64,000 nucleotides of DNA from Teredinibacter haidensis (lineage in GTDB: Bacteria; Pseudomonadota; Gammaproteobacteria; Pseudomonadales; Cellvibrionaceae). Shown here piece by piece: positions 33,783-40,650 of this stretch. A program made the translations under genes and the position numbers. The stretch covers positions 992,001 through 1,056,000 of the forward strand of contig NZ_CP060084.1 of assembly GCF_014211975.1 (NCBI RefSeq), read 5' to 3'. Within the stretch, counting starts at the first letter, position 1, and each line of letters opens with the position of its first letter. The notes under the pieces were generated by a model, which made no database searches, had not been told where the DNA came from, and saw nothing but the letters and a program-made list of their open reading frames with translations.

Positions 33783-36344
33783 ATGGGAAAAACACAATTA
33801 CTGAAAATACTGGCAGTTACAGCCGCATTGGGCTTATCGGCCTGTTCGGGGGATGACGGTAAAGATGGCGCGTCTGGCACGCAGGGTCCTCAAGGTATCG
33901 CAGGGCTTGATGGCACCAATGGCGTAAATGCGTCCGATGGTGCGAATGGCGTGAGCGGGTTAAACAGCTTGGTTAACTTTGTCGATCTGCCTGCGGGCAA
34001 TGCGATGTGCTTTAAAGGCGGAGTTAAGATTGAGAGTGGTTTAGATGCTGATGCTGATGGCGTTCTTAGCTCGAGCGAAGTGACAGACGAGCGTTATACG
34101 TGTGCGCCTTCTTTGGTGAATTCGGAAAAGAATTTTAATCGTATTGCCAGCTTCCCCATTTGTACGCAAATTGACCCGACGTGTAATACCGATACCGAAA
34201 CGGCGGCCGAGATTATTGCGGTTTCTGAGGATGGGAATAGCTTAATCTATTCCGATAGTCCTGGTGAAAGTGTGGGCTTTGTCGATATTTCTGATCCTGC
34301 AGCCCCAAAGGCTGATGGAATTTTGGCGCTTTCTGGCGAGCCTACTTCTGTAGCGGTAAAAGGGGGCTATGCCCTGGTGGGCGTTAACACCTCCGCAGAC
34401 TATGTGGAGGTTTCAGGCTCTCTGGCTGTTGTGAATATTACTACCAAAGCATTGGCTGCCAGCATTGACTTAGGTGGTCAGCCAGATTCCATTGCGGTCA
34501 GCCCGGACGGACAATACGCGGCTGTAGTGATTGAGAACGAGCGCGACGAAGATTTGGGGGATGGCAATCCACCACAATTGCCTGCCGGTACTTTAATTAT
34601 CGTTAATACATCTTCCACCGATCCCAGTAATTGGACCACGTCAGTCGTTGATCTTACCGGTGTCGCCGATCTTTTCCCTAGCGACCCAGAACCAGAATAC
34701 GTAGACATTAACTCGGATAATATTGCCGTTGTAACCCTTCAGGAAAATAATCACCTCATTCTGGTCGATTTATCTGACGGCAGTATTTTGAATGATTTCT
34801 CTGCGGGTTCTGTAAACCTAGCAAACATCGATACCGAAGAGGAAGATTCGGCAATAATCAGTCAAACCGAATCGGAAGATGCCGTTGTTCGGGAGCCGGA
34901 TGGTGTTGCCTGGATTACCAACGAATACTTTGCTACCGCTGATGAAGGTGATATGGATGGCGGCAGTCGTGGTTTTACCATCTTCAATACGGCTGGGGAT
35001 GTTGTATGGAACTCCGGTGCATCGCTGGATCATATGGCGGCTAGATTTGGTCATTATCCAGATGGTCGTTCCGGTAACAAAGGTAACGAGCCGGAAAACG
35101 TGGAAATGGGTGTGTTTGGTGAAGACCGTTACCTATTTGTCAATTCCGAGCGTTCCAGCCTGGTATTTGTTTACGATGTAGCCAATCCAGAAAAGCCTGT
35201 ATTCAAACAGGTTTTACCCGCTGGATCGGGTCCAGAAGGTGGCTTGGCCATTCCTTCACGTAACCTCTTAGCGGTTGCCAGTGAAGTTGATGATCGGGGC
35301 GATAAAATTCGTTCGGTAATCAACCTTTACCAATACAACACTCTGCCTGCGAGTTATCCAACCCTTCAGTCGGTCAATCGTATAAGTGGTACTCCCATTC
35401 CCTGGAGCGCGATGTCTGGTCTGTCTGCCGATCCGTTGAACGATTCGGTTCTCTACGCAGTGGAAGACAGCTTTTATGGTTCTAATCGTATCTTTACTCT
35501 GGATGTTAGCGCCACACCGGCGGTTGTGACTGCCGAGACGAAACTGATAGACAGTAAGGATGTGTTCGCCGCTATTACAACCTCTGGTGCTACGGATGAT
35601 GATGCGAGCTTTGACGCTGTAGATTTGGCAGCATTAATTAATGCCAATGCAACGGTAAATATCGACCCGGAAGGTATCGCTAAGGCGTCTGATGGTGGGT
35701 TCTGGGTGGCTTCCGAAGGTGCGGGAACTATCACGGACACCGACGAGCGCCCTATAAAATCTCTTAACTTCGTTTTTAAAACTGATGCCAATGGCGTAAT
35801 TGAAAAGGTTATTACGCTGCCTGACGCCGTTAATGCCATGCAGGTACGCTTTGGCTTTGAAGGTGTTGCTGAGTACAACGGCAAGCTCTATGTCATTGTG
35901 CAGCGAGCTTGGGGCGGTGAGGCCAATCCCCGTATCGGTATCTACGACATCGCCGGTGAAAGCTGGGAATTCGTCTACTATCCTCTGGATGCTGCGGAAT
36001 CTCAAGACGGTGGTTGGGTAGGTCTTTCGGATATCACGTCTTTGAGCAACGGCAAATTTCTGATTGTTGAGCGCGATAATAAAGCGGGTCCGGATGCGGC
36101 TATCAAGCGGCTTTACAGTATTGATCTTACTGCTCACACAGCTGGCGAAACAGTGACCAAGGCCTTGGTACGTGATTTAATCAGCGCGGGTGACTTGGCC
36201 GCGACGGGCGCATTGACCTACGAGAAAATTGAGGGTTCTGCCGTTATGGCCAATGGAGATGTGTATATCATCAATGATAATGACGGTGTGGACGATAACA
36301 GTGGTGAGACTCAGCTGATCAATCTGGGCAATATACTCAAATAA
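33783..36344 (+). CDS. Phytase/esterase-like lipoprotein with collagen-like stretch
   Basis: Lipoprotein: signal peptide with LSAC lipobox, C21. Then a collagen-like run of G-x-y triplets (about 26-55), a small Ca-type domain (SGLDADADGVLSSSEV near 85, of the kind seen next to G-x-y repeats), a beta-propeller-like middle (about 120-530), and a C-terminal 'esterase-like activity of phytase' domain (about 545-850; MSGLSADP, YAVEDS, DPEGIAKASDGGFWVASEGAG). Probably an outer-membrane or secreted phosphoesterase-like protein. ATG 33783 is chosen for its signal peptide. Monocistronic, with a terminator after it. Confidence 0.78.
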   Translation: MGKTQLLKILAVTAALGLSACSGDDGKDGASGTQGPQGIAGLDGTNGVNASDGANGVSGLNSLVNFVDLPAGNAMCFKGGVKIESGLDADADGVLSSSEVTDERYTCAPSLVNSEKNFNRIASFPICTQIDPTCNTDTETAAEIIAVSEDGNSLIYSDSPGESVGFVDISDPAAPKADGILALSGEPTSVAVKGGYALVGVNTSADYVEVSGSLAVVNITTKALAASIDLGGQPDSIAVSPDGQYAAVVIENERDEDLGDGNPPQLPAGTLIIVNTSSTDPSNWTTSVVDLTGVADLFPSDPEPEYVDINSDNIAVVTLQENNHLILVDLSDGSILNDFSAGSVNLANIDTEEEDSAIISQTESEDAVVREPDGVAWITNEYFATADEGDMDGGSRGFTIFNTAGDVVWNSGASLDHMAARFGHYPDGRSGNKGNEPENVEMGVFGEDRYLFVNSERSSLVFVYDVANPEKPVFKQVLPAGSGPEGGLAIPSRNLLAVASEVDDRGDKIRSVINLYQYNTLPASYPTLQSVNRISGTPIPWSAMSGLSADPLNDSVLYAVEDSFYGSNRIFTLDVSATPAVVTAETKLIDSKDVFAAITTSGATDDDASFDAVDLAALINANATVNIDPEGIAKASDGGFWVASEGAGTITDTDERPIKSLNFVFKTDANGVIEKVITLPDAVNAMQVRFGFEGVAEYNGKLYVIVQRAWGGEANPRIGIYDIAGESWEFVYYPLDAAESQDGGWVGLSDITSLSNGKFLIVERDNKAGPDAAIKRLYSIDLTAHTAGETVTKALVRDLISAGDLAATGALTYEKIEGSAVMANGDVYIINDNDGVDDNSGETQLINLGNILK

Positions 36345-36369
36345 ACGAAACTTATAGATCCTTAAATGA

Positions 36370-36399
36370 AGCCGGTGAGTTATGACACTGGCTTTTTTT
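36370..36399 (+). terminator. Terminator after phytase-like gene
   Basis: AGCCGGTG / CACTGGCT arms with one G-T pair, then seven T. Confidence 0.8.
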
Positions 36400-36570
36400 G
36401 AACGAATTTTATGACCAACAAACTAGAGGAATTAATTTGGGCTCTTCTTATCGAGAGAGATTCAATAACCTTCGCTTTGTCGAGCCATTCAAAAACTTCA
36501 TTTCTTGAGATGCGGCTTGGTATGGAAGCTCCAGAAAGGCAGCCGCTGCATCGTCTCTGGGAGTCCAGCT

Positions 36571-37455
36571 TCAGGGCAGGTTATGGCCATCAAGCCATTC
36601 GATCTTTGTGCCTTTTCGCTCCATTCGTCTAAACCATTTTTCCTGTTGTTTACAAAAGGTGTGAATGGCGGAATTGAGCTTCTGGTACATGTCGTTGCGA
36701 TTAATTTCTCCCTTTAAGTACGCAGCCACAAAACGGTATTCCAGGCCATAAAAATGCAAGGTTTCCCAGCTGACGCCTTGTTCGTGAAGCTGCGCGACTT
36801 CTTCGATTAACCCTTGCTCAAGTCGCTGTTTGAGGCGGAGGGTAATACGCTGCCTTAATTCCTCTCGGCTCCATTTAATACCGAAGATAATGGGATTTAT
36901 CTTCGGAAGAGCTTTGGTGGGGGAGGGCGCGTTCCTTTCAGCATCTGCGATTTCTATTGCACGCACTACGCGCGCGCGCTCAATTAGATCTGTTGTGTTA
37001 TGAGGCGTTGGATTCAGTTCGATCAAATACTGAACAAGTTGCTCGTGGGTTTTGTCGGCCAGCGTTTTTCTGAGCACCTCATTTATAGGTGCATGAGTGA
37101 ACTGATACTGCTCGATAATTGATTCAAGGTATAACCCGGTACCACCGACGAGAAATGGCAGCCGGTTGTTCTGGTGTATGGCGTTAAATGCCGCGCAAAA
37201 AGCTTGTTGAAACTCAAAGACATTAAATTCGTATCCCGGGTCGACAATATCAATCAAATGGTAAGGGGTATCACCATATTCGTCCAGGTCCTTACCACTG
37301 CCGATATCCATACCTCGATACACTTGCCGTGAGTCTGCCGAAATTATTTCGCCATTGTTTTCCCGCGCTAGCCGCACGCCGAGTGCCGTTTTGCCCGAAG
37401 CGGTTGGGCCGAGTACAACGACCAGGTTAGTGTTCGGTGGTATATAAATAGCCAT
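36571..37455 (-). CDS. miaA: tRNA dimethylallyltransferase, atypical MiaA
   Basis: Transfers a dimethylallyl group to A37 of tRNAs reading U-initial codons. P-loop GPTASGKT (residues 16-23), ISADSRQVYRGMDIGSGKDL (about 38-57), VGGTGLYLE near 103, and RARVVRAIEI near 160. 294 residues. Two features differ from the standard gammaproteobacterial enzyme: GSGKDLDEY after the Arg-Gln motif, and HFYGLEYRFVAAYL in place of the usual GYRQ segment. Both resemble a Bacteroidetes-type MiaA branch. It is not next to mutL or hfq, so a second, standard miaA may exist elsewhere. Confidence 0.82.
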   Translation of the reverse strand: MAIYIPPNTNLVVVLGPTASGKTALGVRLARENNGEIISADSRQVYRGMDIGSGKDLDEYGDTPYHLIDIVDPGYEFNVFEFQQAFCAAFNAIHQNNRLPFLVGGTGLYLESIIEQYQFTHAPINEVLRKTLADKTHEQLVQYLIELNPTPHNTTDLIERARVVRAIEIADAERNAPSPTKALPKINPIIFGIKWSREELRQRITLRLKQRLEQGLIEEVAQLHEQGVSWETLHFYGLEYRFVAAYLKGEINRNDMYQKLNSAIHTFCKQQEKWFRRMERKGTKIEWLDGHNLP

Positions 37456-37924
37456 TTATCAATATTTAGTTGGTTTATAGTTTTGTGTAGCTAGCGTCTT
37501 GGAGCGGTTAAAAGTCACTATTCTCAGCAAAGCTTCTACCTATGCTGTGTTTCTGAGGCTTCCTCCCTAGGGGATAGGGGAGTGACCTGCTTGTACATGC
37601 GGGCCCTAGCGCTGGTAGCCCGATATTGTCGACGGGAACAGCTCAAAAGTCTACACCCGTGGCAGTATTGAGGCTGACAGGAGATGTCGATGACAAATTT
37701 GAAGGTTGTCGAGAAACCTTTACGAAAACCTTTCTTTCGCATTATTCCTAACTTTTAAATAGATGGATAACAGCATTATTGATAATGATGCGCGCAGATT
37801 TGTATGTGTCGACGATATCTGAATCTTTAGGTGGTGCTGGACGCAAGCAATAAGTGCACTGCAGAATTATAGAAAGTACTGGTCCATAAATTTGTACGCA
37901 GTGGTGGTGTCGACATGTTTTCCA

Positions 37925-37952
37925 GTGTAAAAAAATATCGATTTTTTTACAC
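37925..37952. repeat. AT-rich perfect inverted repeat
   Basis: GTGTAAAAAAAT and ATTTTTTTACAC, twelve-base perfect arms around ATCG. It could act as a protein-binding dyad or a weak terminator on either strand. Confidence 0.6.
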
Positions 37953-38224
37953 GGTGGTATGTCCAAATACGATCGGGGAAAATATAGTCATATAAAGTAG
38001 ATTCGATCGGATCGTTTTAGATGGGTGTTTAATAATTGAAGTGCTTTAATCCACCTACAAAAACTTTGTTTACAAGCTAAATAATAGCTTGAGTTACCGC
38101 GTTGCACTTCGTTTTTGATTACAGTCAAGCGCTAGACTTACTCGCTTCACACTTTTACATCTGATCACAGATTACGTTCTTTCATTATTTTAATCTCTGC
38201 AAAATCGTTTCTTTCTACGAAACT

Positions 38225-38246
38225 AATCTTGTGTGAAGACAAGATT
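38225..38246 (+). promoter_or_regulatory. Leader hairpin before exbB-like gene
   Basis: AATCTTGT-GTGAAG-ACAAGATT, eight-base perfect stem, followed after GGA by five T and located 36 bases before the first start codon. Attenuator-like or an operator dyad. Confidence 0.5.
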
Positions 38247-38282
38247 GGATTTTTACCAATTTTTACATTTAAGGGGTAGACA

Positions 38283-38909
38283 ATGTTTTCGGCCTTCACT
38301 AATGGCGGAATTTTTATGTATGTCATTCTTTTTACATCGGTTGGAGCCCTAGCACTATTTTGTGAGCGAGCGTTCCATTTATATCTTCGTCTTGGCTTGA
38401 ATATAGATAAGGCGTTTAAACGTGTCCAAGTTCGTTTGGACAGCGATAACTATCAACAGGCTTTTGAAGAGGTTAATAGGTTTTCAAAGCATCCTCTTGG
38501 TAGAACATTAAAAACGGGATTACTCAAGGCTGGAAAACGTGATAAGGAAATCGAGCAGGCACTACAGGAGAGCATCCTTAAAGAAATCCCTATGATTAAG
38601 GCGCGAATAAATTATCTTAGTATGTTTGCCAATATAGCGACGCTTCTCGGTTTGTTGGGTACCATTGTGGGGCTTATTACGGCTTTCTCTGGCGTTAGTG
38701 AGGCAGCAGCAGCAGACAAACAGCAAATTCTTGCTTCCGGTATTTCCGTAGCAATGTTCACAACGGCGTTTGGTTTGATTGTTTCTATACCGTGTCTAGT
38801 TGGGTTCTATCTCCTGAATAATCGCTGTGACTATATTATCGATAAACTCGATGAAAAGGCTCTGGGCTTATTTAATATTCTGTCTAATATGAAGCGGAAG
38901 AGCGCGTAG
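38283..38909 (+). CDS. ExbB/TolQ/MotA-type proton channel
   Basis: 208-residue inner-membrane channel subunit that, with ExbD-type partners, turns proton flow into mechanical work. Three helices at about 10-28, 113-134 and 153-177. The family motifs TLLGLLGTIVGLI (helix 2) and TTAFGLIVSIP (helix 3) with their polar Thr residues are intact. The cytoplasmic loop (about 30-110) is long, as in TolQ/ExbB. Two bases separate it from the first ExbD-like gene. In this setting (two ExbD paralogues, TonB-like protein, TPR proteins, barrel) it resembles AglR of the Myxococcus gliding motor more than TolQ or ExbB themselves; that is inference. Confidence 0.88.
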   Translation: MFSAFTNGGIFMYVILFTSVGALALFCERAFHLYLRLGLNIDKAFKRVQVRLDSDNYQQAFEEVNRFSKHPLGRTLKTGLLKAGKRDKEIEQALQESILKEIPMIKARINYLSMFANIATLLGLLGTIVGLITAFSGVSEAAAADKQQILASGISVAMFTTAFGLIVSIPCLVGFYLLNNRCDYIIDKLDEKALGLFNILSNMKRKSA

Positions 38910-38911
38910 TT

Positions 38912-39433
38912 ATGTCTGCGCTAGGTTCAAGACGAAAACGAACTGACCCAGATGTAGAAATCAATATGGTGCCTATTATGAATATGTTTTTGGTGCTGAT
39001 CCCGTTTCTACTTATGTCGTCTAGTTTTTTAAACTTGAAAGCGATTGATGCTTCAGTTCCGGTACGCTCCGAATCCAGTGTTAGTCAGGATAAAACTAAA
39101 GAAAGTGATATTGTGGTAACGGCTGTTATTAAGTTGAACTATAAGGAAATTCGAATTTCAGTGACATCGGATGAGCTTACAGAAATACAACTCAGTGAGC
39201 TGGATAAGAAAATTGAATGGAAGAAAGAGCGTGACGATAAGATGGTGATACGTCTTTCATCAGCTCTACAAAATATAAAAGCGAAGTACCCGAAAAGTAA
39301 TACGATTATTCTTTCTCCCGGCGACGATGTTGTTTATGAGGATATAGTCAATGTTATGGATGTGGCGAGAACGCTCGGTGACCAGTCGCTATTTCCGATA
39401 GTTGTTGTTTCTGGAGAGGTCTCTTCCGGTTAA
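38912..39433 (+). CDS. ExbD/TolR-like protein lacking the ion-carrying Asp
   Basis: 173 residues: short cytoplasmic N-terminus, one transmembrane helix (about 19-38) and a periplasmic domain. In ExbD/TolR the helix carries an essential Asp (as in ...TPxxD...). Here the aligned position is N24 (VPIMNMFLVLIPFLL), so this subunit probably cannot carry protons itself. The periplasmic domain is well formed (VVTAVIKLNYKEIRISV, SNTIILSPGDDV). Next gene encodes a paralogue that keeps the Asp. Together they would make a mixed stator, with this one perhaps structural. Confidence 0.85.
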   Translation: MSALGSRRKRTDPDVEINMVPIMNMFLVLIPFLLMSSSFLNLKAIDASVPVRSESSVSQDKTKESDIVVTAVIKLNYKEIRISVTSDELTEIQLSELDKKIEWKKERDDKMVIRLSSALQNIKAKYPKSNTIILSPGDDVVYEDIVNVMDVARTLGDQSLFPIVVVSGEVSSG

Positions 39434-39467
39434 AAGGAAGTTTGCGAAAAAAATTGAGGTGTACTAA

Positions 39468-40010
39468 ATGTCCTTAGGTAACACATTACGAAATAGGGAT
39501 GAGTTTGTTCCGCCGAAACTGCAGATTACTGCGATGATGGATATGTTTACAATCATCGTATTTTTTCTATTGTTTTCGTATGCAGAAAGGCCGGATGAGG
39601 TTGAGTTGACCTCTGATATTAATCTGCCTGTATCAAATACCCAGCGAGACTACGATAACACCATAAAAGTATTTCTGTCCGTTGGGGAGTTGAAAATAGA
39701 CGATGAAGTTGTTGCCAGTATAGTGGAAGAAAAAATATCTGGATATGATCCCGAGCATCCACGCAATAACAATATTTACAGGGTGCTGGAAAAAATACGC
39801 AATGACAGGCTTAAGCTACAGAAAGAGATGGTAGTAGAAGAAATCGGTGAAGAGCTTGCCGTGAATGCGGTAGCGAAGAGCGCACAAAAGTCTCAAGTCT
39901 TGTTTTTTTGTGATAAATCGGTTCCGTTTAGAGTTATTAACACAGTAATGAAAACAATTGGGATGGCAGGATATCCGAATATGCAGTTTGCCGTTACGGG
40001 AGAACGCTAG
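39468..40010 (+). CDS. ExbD/TolR-like protein with conserved Asp
   Basis: 180 residues; a single transmembrane helix (about 20-38) with D25 (ITAMMDMFTIIVFFLLF) at the proton-carrying position. The periplasmic domain includes a charged helix (about 105-130) absent from the shorter paralogue. It lies 34 bases after the Asn-bearing paralogue. One channel gene plus two ExbD genes is the composition of the Myxococcus Agl motor (AglR-AglQ-AglS). Confidence 0.85.
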   Translation: MSLGNTLRNRDEFVPPKLQITAMMDMFTIIVFFLLFSYAERPDEVELTSDINLPVSNTQRDYDNTIKVFLSVGELKIDDEVVASIVEEKISGYDPEHPRNNNIYRVLEKIRNDRLKLQKEMVVEEIGEELAVNAVAKSAQKSQVLFFCDKSVPFRVINTVMKTIGMAGYPNMQFAVTGER

Positions 40011-40307
40011 CGCTGCGTAATGAACTGTTTGTAAAACAGTGGTTGGAAGTTCTGCGTGAAGAAAACTATTGGGTCTATTTGTAGGGAAAGGGATTGTTGG
40101 GTTAACCGTTCAGAATGATAGGTTTTTTATACATAATTTAATGACTAATGTAATGAATGGGATAAATGTAGGGTTGTAACCGCCCCAATTATCTATGGTG
40201 CTAGAGCTTTTTGTTTAGAAAGTATCAGGATCGATGATTATTTTACACGAGTGACCGACACGGTGCAGTGTCTGGACGATCCAATACCTTTAGTAAAGGG
40301 TGAATCA

Positions 40308-40628
40308 ATGTCTGTAGGAAAGCGTGAAAGGCTATTATGCCTATTTGTGATGATGCTGCTTATTCCGGTAGGAGGCGTCGTTGCACAGGAAGAAGACAAG
40401 AGTCAAGAGAGCCGCATAGATTTTGGCAATGCCTATATCAAGGGCCAGTCTATAACGTCGGGCGCGGTTTATTTAACCAATCGAAGAAAGAGCGCGATAA
40501 AAAGTCTATTGAAAACTCGGGAAAGTTATCGTTATGAAATCGTCAAGGATTTTTACGGTGGTGAAGTTGAGATAGTAGAATCAGAAATAAAACCCGAAGT
40601 AGAACCCGATCGTAAATCAGACAAATGA
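40308..40628 (+). CDS. Small exported protein of the envelope-machine cluster
   Basis: 106 residues with a signal peptide (LLCLFVMMLLIPVGGVVA, cleavage near residue 26). Mature part: IDFGNAYIKGQ, then RRKSAIKSLLKTRESYRYEIVKD, then an acidic tail. I do not know the family by name. Its location just before the TonB-like gene suggests a periplasmic subunit of the machine. ATG 40308 has AAAGGG upstream; the longer frame to 40251 would disrupt the signal peptide. A 297-base gap precedes it with no gene, so an internal promoter is possible. Confidence 0.65.
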   Translation: MSVGKRERLLCLFVMMLLIPVGGVVAQEEDKSQESRIDFGNAYIKGQSITSGAVYLTNRRKSAIKSLLKTRESYRYEIVKDFYGGEVEIVESEIKPEVEPDRKSDK

Positions 40629-40650
40629 CCGATCGAATAGGATTGATGTA

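Larger units (their letters stand above)
37456..38282. other. Long leader/regulatory region before the envelope-machine genes
   Basis: 827 bases, AT-rich, with no gene I can support; two minus-strand frames (37536-37742, 37748-37966) look like noise. Contains an AT palindrome at 37925-37952, a dyad CAAGCTA-AATAA-TAGCTTG at 38073-38091, and a hairpin at 38225-38246 close to the first gene. AAGGGG precedes the ATG at 38283. Such a long region suggests layered control of the downstream genes. Confidence 0.5.

Noticed and set aside
37536..37966. Two minus-strand frames of about 70 codons in the leader of the envelope-machine genes
   Set aside because: Composition is not protein-like, no ribosome-binding site; the region is better read as regulatory.
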